DNA of 24,351 nucleotides. It comes from Pusillimonas sp. UBA6240. GTDB taxonomy: Bacteria; Pseudomonadota; Gammaproteobacteria; Burkholderiales; Burkholderiaceae_B. The stretch spans positions 1 through 24,351 of the forward strand of contig DJWC01000063.1 in the NCBI GenBank assembly GCA_002441445.1, given 5' to 3'. The position numbers and the translations under genes are program-made. Under the pieces are notes generated by a model that worked only from the letters and a program-made list of their open reading frames with translations, was not told where the DNA came from and did not search any database. This document shows, piece by piece, positions 1 through 7,252 of the stretch. Each line of letters opens with the position of its first letter. Within the stretch, counting starts at the first letter, position 1.

Positions 1-420
1 ATCGCCGCCGAATGCATAGGCGACGGCCACTGGTTCATCGACAAAGTGTCCGCCTACGTGAAAGAACGCATTGTGTTCAACCGCCCCATAGGCCAGAATC
101 AAGGCGTGCAATTCCCCATCGCCCGCGCCCATATCAACGTGGAAGCCGCCAGCCTGATGCGCTTCGAGGCCTGCCGATTGTTCGACGCCCACCAGCCCTG
201 CGGCGCCCAAGCGAATATGGCCAAGCTGCTGGCGGCCGATGCGTCCTGGGAAGCCGCCAACGCCTGCCTGCAGTTCCACGGGGGCTTCGGTTTCGCCAAC
301 GAATACGATGTCGAACGCAAGTTCCGCGAAACGCGGCTTTATCAGGTTGCGCCGATTTCCACCAACCTCATCCTGTCTTATGTCGCCGAACACGTACTGG
401 GGCTGCCGCGCTCGTTCTGA
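1..420 (+). CDS. Acyl-CoA dehydrogenase, C-terminal part (5' end outside window)
   Basis: The reading frame is open from base 1 and ends at TGA 418-420, giving the last 139 residues of an acyl-CoA dehydrogenase. Family members oxidise acyl-CoA thioesters to enoyl-CoA using FAD, with electrons passed to electron-transfer flavoprotein. Visible hallmarks are the all-helical C-terminal domain with RIVFNRPIGQNQGVQFPIA, the conserved QFHGGFGFANEYDVER segment and the following FRETRLYQVAPISTN. In the family these regions contact FAD and the dimer partner and hold the final helix. The FAD/substrate N-terminal domains lie upstream of the window, so substrate chain type cannot be read. The neighbour 184 bp downstream is an MmgE/PrpD protein. 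That pairing is common in Alcaligenaceae clusters for degrading small branched or dicarboxylic acids, but this role is inferred. Family confidence is high; the exact substrate is unknown. Confidence 0.93.
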   Translation: MAAECIGDGHWFIDKVSAYVKERIVFNRPIGQNQGVQFPIARAHINVEAASLMRFEACRLFDAHQPCGAQANMAKLLAADASWEAANACLQFHGGFGFANEYDVERKFRETRLYQVAPISTNLILSYVAEHVLGLPRSF

Positions 421-604
421 CCGCATTCCGGCCGAGATGCGGGGCCTGCCGGCGCGGAAGCGGATGCGCGCATAAGCGCACAAAGCGCCACGGCCTGCAT
501 TAAGCTATCGGCATATGGAAAAGATCAGCATATAGAAAGAAAGCAGCCCGGCCGCGAGGCCGAGCGAATCGAACACCGACACGATACATCAAGGATTATC
601 CGCC

Positions 605-1972
605 ATGGCAGACATCGCTTCGTCCCATCCCAGCGCCGAGCTCGCCGAGTTCGCCGCGCAGCTTGCTTACGACGACATACCCGCAGCCGTCCTGCGCCGC
701 ACGGAAGACCTGATGCTGGACTGCCTGGCCTCTGTGCTGGCCGGCTCCAGCGCGCGGCCCGTGCAGGCCATCGCCAAATTCGCGGACTCCATGGGTCCGA
801 ACAACGGGCCCTCGGAAAACATGGTCGTCCGGCGCGGCAGCAGTCCGCTGTTCGCCGCCATGGTCAACGCCGCCGCGGCGCACATGGTGGAGCAGGACGA
901 CGTGCACAACGGCTCTGTATTCCATCCGGCGGCGGTGGTCTTTCCGCCCGCCATCGCCGCCGCGCAGGCGCTCGGGCGCAGCGGCAAGGATTTATTGACC
1001 GCCTGCGTGGCCGGCTACGAAACCGGCATACGAGTGGGCGAATACCTGGGCCGCTCGCACTACAAGATTTTCCACACCACGGGAACCGCCGGCACGCTGG
1101 CGGCGGCCATGGCGGTGGGCCGTCTGCTCAATCTGAACAAGCAGCAAATGCTGCACGCCCTGGGATCCGCCGGCACCCAGGCGGCGGGCTTGTGGGAATT
1201 CCTGCGCGATGCGGCGGACTCCAAGCAGTTGCATACTGCCAAGGCGGCGGCCAATGGCCTGACGGCCGCGTATCTGGCGCAGGAAGGCTTCACCGGGGCG
1301 CAGCGCATACTGGAAGGCGCGCAGGGCCTCGCGGCCGGCATGTCCAGCGACGCCAATCCGGCCCGGCTCGTCGACCGGCTCGGCACGCGCTGGACGGTGC
1401 TGGAAACCTCCTTCAAGTATCATGCCTCGTGCCGCCATACCCATCCCGCCGCCGATGCCCTGCTGTCGCTGATGCAGGCCCATGGCCTGGCGGCCGCCGA
1501 TATCGACTCGGTCTGCGCGCGCGTGCACCAGGGCGCCATCGATGTGCTGGGCCCGGTAGTGGATCCGGCCACCGTCCATCAATCCAAGTTCTCCATGGGC
1601 ACGGTGCTGGCCTTGATCGCCCTGCGCGGGCGGGCGGGCCTGCCTGAATTCGACGCCGCGCTCAAGGACCCGGAAGTCGCGGCCTTCCGCGCGCGCGTGC
1701 GCATGGAGCTCGACGAAGAAGTCGACAAAGCCTATCCCGCGCAATGGATAGGCAAGGTCGGCGTGCGCACCCGGGACGGGCGCGAGCTTTCCGCCCGGGT
1801 GGACGAACCCAAGGGGGATCCCGGCAATACCTTGTCGCGCCCCGAACTGGAAGACAAGGCGCTGCGCCTGGCCACTTACCGCAACGCGGCCAGCAAGGCC
1901 GAAGCCGAACAACTGATCCAGCGCGTCTGGGGCTTGGCCGATACGGAAATGGTTGGTCGTTTCGTGGGCTGA
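605..1972 (+). CDS. MmgE/PrpD family protein
   Basis: This 455-residue protein belongs to the MmgE/PrpD superfamily, whose characterised members include 2-methylcitrate dehydratase (PrpD) and cis-aconitate decarboxylase. The N-terminal all-helical domain carries EQDDVHNGSVFHPA (about residues 96-109) and the FHTTGTAGTLAAAMAVGRLL stretch. The second domain begins near the FKYHASCRHTHPAADALL segment (about 276-294). Length is normal for the family. ATG at 605 follows a weak purine-rich stretch (AAGGA) 9 bases upstream. Many Alcaligenaceae carry several such paralogues next to acyl-CoA dehydrogenases, CoA transferases or Bug receptors, and most have no proven substrate. There is no prpB or prpC nearby, so a methylcitrate-cycle role is not supported. 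It may be transcribed with the upstream acyl-CoA dehydrogenase. An 11-bp tandem duplication covers the stop codon. Confidence 0.9.
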   Translation: MADIASSHPSAELAEFAAQLAYDDIPAAVLRRTEDLMLDCLASVLAGSSARPVQAIAKFADSMGPNNGPSENMVVRRGSSPLFAAMVNAAAAHMVEQDDVHNGSVFHPAAVVFPPAIAAAQALGRSGKDLLTACVAGYETGIRVGEYLGRSHYKIFHTTGTAGTLAAAMAVGRLLNLNKQQMLHALGSAGTQAAGLWEFLRDAADSKQLHTAKAAANGLTAAYLAQEGFTGAQRILEGAQGLAAGMSSDANPARLVDRLGTRWTVLETSFKYHASCRHTHPAADALLSLMQAHGLAAADIDSVCARVHQGAIDVLGPVVDPATVHQSKFSMGTVLALIALRGRAGLPEFDAALKDPEVAAFRARVRMELDEEVDKAYPAQWIGKVGVRTRDGRELSARVDEPKGDPGNTLSRPELEDKALRLATYRNAASKAEAEQLIQRVWGLADTEMVGRFVG

Positions 1973-1983
1973 TCGTGGGCTGA
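1962..1983. repeat. 11-bp tandem duplication over the MmgE/PrpD stop codon
   Basis: TCGTGGGCTGA occurs at 1962-1972 and again immediately at 1973-1983. The first copy supplies the natural stop codon TGA. The second copy lies wholly in the 3' untranslated region and carries another TGA, in a different frame from the protein. It is a simple slippage duplication with no evident function. Confidence 0.9.
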
Positions 1984-2161
1984 ACCAGACCGGCTGCGGG
2001 CAATGGCGGCCGGCTTGCCAGTCCGGCGTCCGGTTTGCCGCAAGCAGGTATTGTGTGCCGATTGTCCGCCTTTTGTCCGCCCGCTGGAAGCAAACGTCAC
2101 ATTGGCGCATGCATCGGAGTTTGCGCGTGTGCAACTGCCGGCGCATGCGGACGATACAAGG

Positions 2162-2908
2162 CTAGGCCAAGGCCTGCTTCTGGCTGTCGATCAGTTGGGC
2201 GATGCCCTGCTGCGCCAGGTCCAGCAAGGCGTCCAGCGCCGCGCGGTCGAAGGTCTGCCCTTCGGCCGTACCCTGCACCTCGACGAAATGGCCGGCGCCC
2301 GTCATGACGATATTCATGTCCGCCCCGCAAGCCGAATCTTCGGGGTAATCCAGATCCAGCACCGCCTGCCCGCCCACCAGGCCGACCGACACGGCCGCCA
2401 CGTGATCCAGAATGGGATCGCGGCCCAGGGCGCCTTGCTGGAGCAGCCCGCGCACGGCCAGCGCCGCCGCCACCCATGCGCCGGTGATGCTGGCGCAGCG
2501 CGTGCCGCCGTCGGCCTGGATGACGTCGCAATCCAGATGCAGCGTGCGCTCGCCCAATGCGGTCAGGTCGAACACCGCCCGCAGGCTGCGGCCTATGAGA
2601 CGCTGGATTTCCTGGGTGCGCCCGCTTTGCTTGCCGCGCGCCGCCTCGCGATCGGAACGCGTGTGCGTGGACCGGGGCAGCATGCCGTATTCCGCCGTCA
2701 CCCAGCCCTGCCCTTTGCCCTTCAGGAAGGGCGGCACTTTGTCCAGCACGCTGGCATTGCACAATACATGGGTATCGCCGGCCTTGATGAGCACCGAGCC
2801 TTCGGCATGCCGCGTGTATCCGGTGACGATGGACAAAGGCCTTAGCTGGGCCGGCCGGCGCCCGGAAGGCCTGGCCGGAAGATTGCCTGGAATGATGGGC
2901 TCGGACAA
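2162..2908 (-). CDS. rph: Ribonuclease PH
   Basis: RNase PH is a phosphorolytic 3'-5' exoribonuclease that trims tRNA 3' ends, using phosphate to release nucleoside diphosphates. The 248-residue product matches the family in length and signature. It has RPLSIVTGYTRHAEGSVLI near the N-terminus, the TAEYGMLPRSTHTRSDRE loop (about 71-87), GRTQEIQRLIGRSLRAVFD (about 96-114) with the phosphate-site arginines, and the GADMNIVMTGAGHFVEVQGTAEG region with the catalytic aspartate. The best start is TTG at 2906-2908, six bases after AGAGG; there is no suitable ATG until far inside the conserved domain. It diverges from yicC across 454 bp, as in other betaproteobacteria, although the phosphatase and kinase genes often found between them are absent. 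The call is secure; only the unusual start codon is inferred. Confidence 0.97.
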   Translation of the reverse strand: MSEPIIPGNLPARPSGRRPAQLRPLSIVTGYTRHAEGSVLIKAGDTHVLCNASVLDKVPPFLKGKGQGWVTAEYGMLPRSTHTRSDREAARGKQSGRTQEIQRLIGRSLRAVFDLTALGERTLHLDCDVIQADGGTRCASITGAWVAAALAVRGLLQQGALGRDPILDHVAAVSVGLVGGQAVLDLDYPEDSACGADMNIVMTGAGHFVEVQGTAEGQTFDRAALDALLDLAQQGIAQLIDSQKQALA

Positions 2909-3362
2909 ACAACACCTCTTTGAAATGACGATCGATTCTCTTTATGCCGCCGCGATGGCATCGGATTCTTGCGCCGCCGCAATGGCGCCGGCGCAGCGCG
3001 GCAAAGAGGGATTTTCTCACGAAGCCATCCGGCGCGCCGTAGGCCAGGGGGCGCCCGCAAGAAGCCGGCGGCGCGCGGCCCCCGCATAGTCGACCGTCCA
3101 CAGCGGACCGCGCGCGGCAGGCCGCTCATGGCTGGCATCTGCAGCAAGCTACCCGCACGGACACCCCCGGAGCGGACAGCCCCGGATGATAACCACCCGA
3201 AGCTCGCCGTCCGAAGTCCGTCGGCCGCGGCTGCGCCCACGCCTCATCAGGCGCCCAATCGCGCGGAGGGGCCTGGGCGAGGGGGCCAAGCGCTGGCCTT
3301 TCCTTTCCTTCGATCATCCATCCTACAATAAGGCTTCGACAACACTGTATGGGAATCGTTAC
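2909..3362. other. Divergent rph/yicC intergenic region (454 bp)
   Basis: No convincing gene lies here: the open frames are short GC-rich shadows without family resemblance. The region should hold both divergent promoters. On the plus strand TACAAT at 3324-3329 is a plausible -10 for yicC, but I see no good -35 at the right distance. On the minus strand the AGAGG ribosome-binding site of rph lies just before its TTG start. The middle, about 3040-3300, is very GC-rich with no clear terminator or RNA structure I can support. Confidence 0.5.
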
Positions 3363-4298
3363 ATGATACGCAGCATGACCGCTTTTGGCAGCGCCCGGTC
3401 TGAATCGGCGCACGGCGCCGTCACCGTGGAATTGCGTAGCGTCAACAGCCGGTTTCTGGACATCAATTTCCGGCTTCCCGAAGACCTGCGCATGGTGGAA
3501 GGGCCCCTGCGCGAACTGCTGGGGCAAAACCTGAAGCGGGGCAAGATAGATGTCCGCCTCAATTATGCGCGCACAGAAGGCCGCGCCAGGTCGGCCCTGG
3601 ACGAAAGCCTTCTGACCTGGGCGGCCGCCCAACTGGAAGCGGCGCGGCGCATCATTCCCGATATGACGGCGCCGCGCCTGGGCGAACTGCTGGCCCTGGC
3701 CGGCAATGCCGACACGAGTGGGCTGGACGCCGAAGCCTGGCCGGCGATGTGCATGGACGCCGCCCAGCTGGCGCTGGATGAATTGCAGGCGGCGCGCGAG
3801 CGCGAGGGCCGCCGGCTGGCCGACATGATGCTGGAATGCGCGCGCGGCGTCGACCAGATCGTCAGTGGCGTCGAACAGGATCTGCCCGCGTTGCAGGCGG
3901 ATCACCAGGAAAAAATAGCCGTCAAGCTGCGCGAAGCCCTCGCGGCGGCCAGCCCGGAAGGCTATGCGCACATCAGCGGCCCGGAACTTTCCGCCCGCAT
4001 CGCGCAAGAAGCATCCCTGTTCGCCCTGCGCATCGACGTAGCCGAAGAGCTGTCGCGTTTGCGTTCGCATATTGCCGAACTCCAGCACCTGCTGGGCGAA
4101 GACCGCCAAGCGCCCGCCTCCACAAGCAAGAAAGGCGGCGGCAGCGCCGGCAAGCGGCTGGATTTCCTGTTCCAGGAAATGAACCGCGAAGCCAATACTC
4201 TGGGTTCCAAAGCCGGCGCACTCAGCGTCACCCGCGCCGCCATCGACCTGAAGCTCTTGATAGAGCAGATGCGGGAGCAGGCGCAGAATATAGAGTGA
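3363..4298 (+). CDS. yicC: YicC family endoribonuclease-like protein
   Basis: The protein has the canonical YicC start MIRSMTAFG, so ATG 3363 is preferred over longer in-frame starts; GGGAA sits about 8 bases upstream. It is 311 residues. The YicC N-terminal domain covers roughly residues 1-155, with SVNSRFLDINFRLPEDLR and LRELLGQNLKRGKIDV. The C-terminal DUF1732 domain includes GKRLDFLFQEMNREANTLGSKA, the most conserved family segment, and ends with ID LKLLIEQMREQAQNIE as usual. E. coli YicC is reported as an endoribonuclease or RNA-decay factor acting on small RNAs; transfer of that activity here is inference. A low-complexity stretch (APASTSKKGGGSAGK) precedes the conserved C-terminal motif. 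In many proteobacteria gmk follows yicC; here a degraded fragment and an unrelated minus-strand gene follow instead. Confidence 0.93.
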   Translation: MIRSMTAFGSARSESAHGAVTVELRSVNSRFLDINFRLPEDLRMVEGPLRELLGQNLKRGKIDVRLNYARTEGRARSALDESLLTWAAAQLEAARRIIPDMTAPRLGELLALAGNADTSGLDAEAWPAMCMDAAQLALDELQAAREREGRRLADMMLECARGVDQIVSGVEQDLPALQADHQEKIAVKLREALAAASPEGYAHISGPELSARIAQEASLFALRIDVAEELSRLRSHIAELQHLLGEDRQAPASTSKKGGGSAGKRLDFLFQEMNREANTLGSKAGALSVTRAAIDLKLLIEQMREQAQNIE

Positions 4299-4396
4299 AG
4301 TTTCAGGGCGGTGCATGCCATCCGAAAACTCCTTGAAAGTCAGTTGGCGCGGCATTGACATTGAGTGTCATGAGGCAGCAGGCGATTTCAACGTAG

Positions 4397-4562
4397 CGCA
4401 GCGCACGCATCCAGCAGATGGGCCGGCATCACATGGACATTTGCGGCGAAGGCCATGCCATGGAACGCGGCCAGCTGCTGCGCCTGGCTTCGGAGGGTGG
4501 CGTGGCGACCAAGGCGGCCGAGGCTACCATTGATCGGATGGTGACGCGGGCGGCATCTGCAG
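4397..4562 (+). pseudogene. Possible remnant of a HipA-like kinase C-terminus
   Basis: In frame 2, after an in-frame TAG at 4394-4396, the translation reads MGRHHMDICGEGHAMERG followed by QLLRLASEGGVATKAAEATIDRMV. This resembles the last roughly 45 residues of HipA-type serine/threonine kinases, where a short His/Met/Gly segment is followed by 'R..LL.LA...G' and a final helix. Upstream, all frames are interrupted within about 100 bp, and no kinase core is present. The reading is by eye and weak; it could be chance similarity. If correct, a hip-like toxin gene once lay between yicC and the Bug gene and only its tail remains. A HipA profile search of 4299-4600 would settle it. Confidence 0.35.
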
Positions 4563-4565
4563 GCC

Positions 4566-5723
4566 CTAATCCACGCGCAAGCCCATGCGTTCGGTCAATG
4601 CTCCGAACCGGACGATGTCCCGTTGGACGCGGTCCTGGAAGGCGGCGGCTGAGTCGGCTCCGGGGTCGTAGCCCATTTCCGCCAGCGCGCGCAGCTTATC
4701 CGGACGGCGCAAGATAGCGCCGACGAGGGAATTCAGACGCGCGATGATTGCCGGCGGGGTACCCGCGGGCGCCAACAGCCCGTGCCACTGATTCAGTTCG
4801 TAACCCGGCATGCCCTGCTCCGCCACGGTGGGCACGTCGGGCAGCAAAGGCGAGCGCTCGGGCGAAGTGACCGCCAGCGGCTTCAGCGTGCCCGCCCGCA
4901 GGTGGGGCAAGGCGCTGGAGGCCGTGACGACGGCCAGATCCACATTGCCCGCCAATACGCCCGCCAGCGCGGGCCCGCAGCCGCGATAAGGCACATGCAG
5001 CCAATGAGCGCCGCTGCGCTCCTGTATCTGCTCCGCCGCCAAGTGTTGCGGCGTCCCGTTGCCGCAAGACGCATAGGCCGGCTGCCGGCCTTGATCCGTG
5101 CCGGCTCGCAGCGCTTCGCCCAATGTGTTCCAGGGCGTGCCGGCCGCGGCGACGACGACCGAAGGCACGAAAGCGATATTGATGACGCCGATCAGATCCT
5201 CTTGCGGCGAGAAGTCCAGTTTGCGATACACGCCCGGATTGATGGCGTAGCTGCTGTTGGCAACCAGCAAGGTATAGCCATCGGGCTGCGCGCGCGCCAC
5301 GCTGCGGGCGCCGATGTTGCCGCTGGCCCCCGCGCGGTTTTCGACGACCACCGGCTGGCCCAGATCCCTCTCCATCCAGGCCGCCAGCCTGCGGGCCAGC
5401 ATATCGGTGCCGCCGCCCGGCGGGAAAGTGACGACCAGGACTATGGGCTGTCTGGGATAATCCCCGGCTTCGTCGGCGCTGGCTCGGGCGGCGCCGATCT
5501 TGGCGGGATTGGACTCGGTGGCGCTGGTCCGCGCGGCACTGACCTGCACGGCGCTGACCCTAGCGGGGCTGGCCTGGGTAGCGCCGGCCTGCGCGGCCGC
5601 CGGTGCGGGCGCCCATACGCCGGCGAGCAGCCCGGCGCACAGGGGAACGGTCGCCAGCATCTGGATCCATCGGCCTTTGCGGGTAGCGCCTGTTCCGGCG
5701 CGCGCGCTAAACATGGCGCACAT
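4566..5723 (-). CDS. Bug-type tripartite tricarboxylate transporter substrate-binding protein
   Basis: This is a periplasmic solute receptor of the Bug/TctC family, which captures carboxylates or related small molecules for TTT-type transporters. Residues 1-46 form a signal peptide (basic start, LATVPLCAGLLAGV core, APAAAQA cleavage region). The mature domain starts at DYPRQPIVLVVTFPPGGGTDMLAR, followed by GQPVVVENRAGASGNIGA, PDGYTLLVANSSYAINP and the late VPTVAEQGMPGYE motif, all typical. Between signal peptide and domain there is an unusual linker of about 40 residues made of Ala/Ser-rich pentapeptide repeats. ATG at 5723 overlaps the nadC end by 17 bp; the alternative ATG at 5714 overlaps by 8 bp. 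Translational coupling to nadC is likely, so the ligand may be a pyridine carboxylate such as nicotinate or quinolinate. That is inference only: Bug orphans without TctAB partners are common. Confidence 0.93.
   Translation of the reverse strand: MCAMFSARAGTGATRKGRWIQMLATVPLCAGLLAGVWAPAPAAAQAGATQASPARVSAVQVSAARTSATESNPAKIGAARASADEAGDYPRQPIVLVVTFPPGGGTDMLARRLAAWMERDLGQPVVVENRAGASGNIGARSVARAQPDGYTLLVANSSYAINPGVYRKLDFSPQEDLIGVINIAFVPSVVVAAAGTPWNTLGEALRAGTDQGRQPAYASCGNGTPQHLAAEQIQERSGAHWLHVPYRGCGPALAGVLAGNVDLAVVTASSALPHLRAGTLKPLAVTSPERSPLLPDVPTVAEQGMPGYELNQWHGLLAPAGTPPAIIARLNSLVGAILRRPDKLRALAEMGYDPGADSAAAFQDRVQRDIVRFGALTERMGLRVD
5469..5588 (-). repeat. 15-bp-period repeats encoding pentapeptides in the Bug receptor linker
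   Basis: Eight consecutive pentads (residues 46-85 of the Bug protein) follow a loose xSAxR/Q pattern, for example VSAAR and IGAAR. At the DNA level the plus strand shows a 15-bp rhythm of GGCGCTGACC-like units. The units are diverged rather than identical. Normal Bug proteins go from the signal peptide almost directly into the DYP..PI strand, so this is an expansion in a tolerant site. It probably forms a flexible spacer. Confidence 0.75.
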
Positions 5724-6600
5724 CCAGGCCTATGTCCAGCACCGGGGCGCTGTGGGTGATCCAGCCCACGGCCATCAGATTCACCCCCGTCTCCGCGACC
5801 GCGGCCGCGGTGTCAGGGGTAATGCGGCCCGAGGCTTCGGCTATCGCCCGGCCGTCGATGAGGCGGACCGCCGTGCGCAACTCGTCCAACTGCATATTAT
5901 CGAGCAGGACCGCGTCCACACCCTGCTCCAGCCCTTCTTCAAGTTGATCCAATGTATCTACTTCAAGCTGTATGCGCACCATGTGGCCCACCCCCGCGCG
6001 CGCCCGGGATATGGCGGCGCCCACGCCGCCGGCGATGGCGATGTGGTTATCCTTGATCAGCACGGCATCGTCCAGCCCGTAGCGGTGGTTGCTGCCGCCT
6101 CCGACGCGAACGGCGTACTTCTGCACCGCCCGCAATCCAGGCGCGGTCTTGCGCGTGCAACTGACCCGCGCTCCGTAAGGCCGGATGACGTCCGCGATGG
6201 AAGCCGTGGCCGTCGCCACGCCGCTAAGCTGGCATAGAAAATTCAGGGCGCAGCGCTCGGCGCCGAGCAAGGCGCGCGCCCCGCCCTCGACCGTCCCGAT
6301 CACTTCACCGGCCTGTACGCGGGCGCCGTCGCCCCGCAGCACACGGAAATCGACAGCCGGATCCATCAGTTGGAAAGTCATTCGCGCCAACTGCATGCCC
6401 GCCAGCACGCCTTCCTGGCGAGCCACGAGCTGCATGCGCGCCCTGGCATGCTGCGGCACGATCGCGTCCGAGGTCAGATCGCCGGCCCGCCCAAGGTCTT
6501 CCAGCAGGGCGTGGCGCAGCAAGGGCTCCACAATGACCGCGGGCAGCGGCGCTATGTCCTCCGCCGGCTCTTCCTTCAAGGCTAGTCTAGTTATGCTCAT
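5707..6600 (-). CDS. nadC: Nicotinate-nucleotide pyrophosphorylase (quinolinate phosphoribosyltransferase)
   Basis: NadC converts quinolinate and PRPP to nicotinate mononucleotide, CO2 and pyrophosphate, joining de novo NAD synthesis to the common pathway. The 297-residue product has VEPLLRHALLEDLGRAGDLTS near the N-terminus, LNFLCQLSGVAT (about 119-130), CTRKTAPGLR (148-157) with substrate-binding Arg/Lys, GGGSNHRYGL (167-176) and KDNHI (183-187). These are standard for type II phosphoribosyltransferases, and length is normal. ATG at 6598-6600 is supported by homology-like N-terminal spacing, but no Shine-Dalgarno sequence precedes it. The start codon lies inside an imperfect inverted repeat. 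nadA and nadB, often neighbours, are not in the window. The gene overlaps the Bug receptor downstream, and a promoter with a strong palindrome lies about 80-115 bp upstream. A NadQ-type regulator is encoded nearby. Confidence 0.96.
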   Translation of the reverse strand: MSITRLALKEEPAEDIAPLPAVIVEPLLRHALLEDLGRAGDLTSDAIVPQHARARMQLVARQEGVLAGMQLARMTFQLMDPAVDFRVLRGDGARVQAGEVIGTVEGGARALLGAERCALNFLCQLSGVATATASIADVIRPYGARVSCTRKTAPGLRAVQKYAVRVGGGSNHRYGLDDAVLIKDNHIAIAGGVGAAISRARAGVGHMVRIQLEVDTLDQLEEGLEQGVDAVLLDNMQLDELRTAVRLIDGRAIAEASGRITPDTAAAVAETGVNLMAVGWITHSAPVLDIGLDVRHV

Positions 6601-6611
6601 TTTGAGTATTA
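6591..6611. promoter_or_regulatory. Imperfect inverted repeat across the nadC start codon (candidate second operator)
   Basis: TTATGCTCA (6591-6599), a 3-base spacer, then TGAGTATTA (6603-6611) form a 9-3-9 inverted repeat with 7 of 9 positions paired. The nadC ATG on the minus strand (6598-6600) lies within it. The half-site TTATGCTcA recurs in the perfect palindrome upstream at 6679-6713, suggesting the same protein may bind both. Confidence 0.45.
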
Positions 6612-6678
6612 ATCAGGTATGAAAATTCGACGGGATCCAACCCGGCGGCCTACGCCGAAGCCCCGCATCGTGGGTCAG

Positions 6679-6713
6679 CGCACAATTATGCTAACACTGA
6701 GCATAATTGTGCG
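6679..6713. promoter_or_regulatory. Perfect 14-7-14 palindrome upstream of nadC (candidate NadQ operator)
   Basis: The left arm CGCACAATTATGCT (6679-6692) and right arm AGCATAATTGTGCG (6700-6713) are exact reverse complements around a 7-base spacer. The arms are far more AT-rich than the surroundings. The palindrome lies over the best nadC promoter elements, which is the geometry of a repressor operator. NadQ regulators are predicted in alpha- and betaproteobacteria to control nad genes through palindromes. I assign this site to the nadQ gene at 7547-8497 by proximity and pathway logic, not by a checked motif. Confidence 0.6.
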
Positions 6714-6717
6714 TCAA
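6688..6717 (-). promoter_or_regulatory. Candidate sigma-70 promoter of nadC
   Basis: On the minus strand TTGACG (6712-6717) is a 5/6 match to the -35 consensus. TAGCAT (6688-6693), 18 bp further on, is a 4/6 match to the -10. Transcription would start near 6680, leaving a leader of about 80 bases before the nadC ATG. Both hexamers overlap the palindrome 6679-6713. Confidence 0.45.
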
Positions 6718-6895
6718 TAAATAATGAGAATGCGCGCAAAGAACACGCGCAACCCCTGCCCGCCGGCCACGCCTTGCATCAGAGTCGGTGGTCGATCATC
6801 CCTGGAGCGCGCAAGGCGGATGTCATTGGAAGCTTGGCGCTGAATCGGCACAAGCCAGGGGAAACTCGTTCAGTCGCCTTGCCAAGAGCCTGACA

Positions 6896-6967
6896 TTTGA
6901 CCGATTTGGCCAATTTGGCCAATTTGACCAGTTTGACCAGTTTGAACAATTTGACCAGCTTGAATGT
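6896..6967. repeat. 9-bp minisatellite, eight units
   Basis: Eight head-to-tail units of consensus TTTGACCAG run from 6896 to 6967. Units differ at one to three positions; TTTGGCCAA is repeated twice in succession and TTTGACCAG appears three times. In one plus frame they would encode xxL tripeptides and in a minus frame KLV/KLA, but no surrounding gene supports translation. Confidence 0.9.
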
Positions 6968-7252
6968 CCCGGCCCGCGCGGCAGGCGCGCGAGGCCGGGA
7001 CGGCGCAACACCTATTTCAGCGGCAGCGAACGCAACAGAAAAAGGCCAAGCACCCAAACCGCCCCAGCGGCGCCCCCGACACGAACCGATGCAGCGGGAC
7101 GGGTGGCGGGGCCGGGCCGCGGCGACTTTCGGGGCCGGGCGAGCGGACTCGAAGGGAGCACGAATGTGCGGACGAGAGCAGCGCAGCCGCAGTCCGGCGC
7201 GCAGGGCGCCGGACCGGCCACGAGGAGCAAGGCCCGGCCCCGCCGCCCGTCC

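Noticed and set aside
992..2146. 384-codon minus-strand frame over MmgE/PrpD
   Set aside because: Antisense shadow of a clear family member; no recognisable domain.
2003..2845. 280-codon plus-strand frame over rph
   Set aside because: It is antisense to a well-supported RNase PH gene and shows His/Gln/Arg-rich composition typical of shadow frames in GC-rich DNA.
3126..4361. 411-codon minus-strand frame over yicC
   Set aside because: Antisense shadow; the yicC frame has family motifs along its whole length.
4782..5759. Pentapeptide-repeat-like protein on the plus strand
   Set aside because: The apparent repeats are the antisense reading of the 15-bp repeats in the Bug receptor linker; the rest of the frame has no family features.
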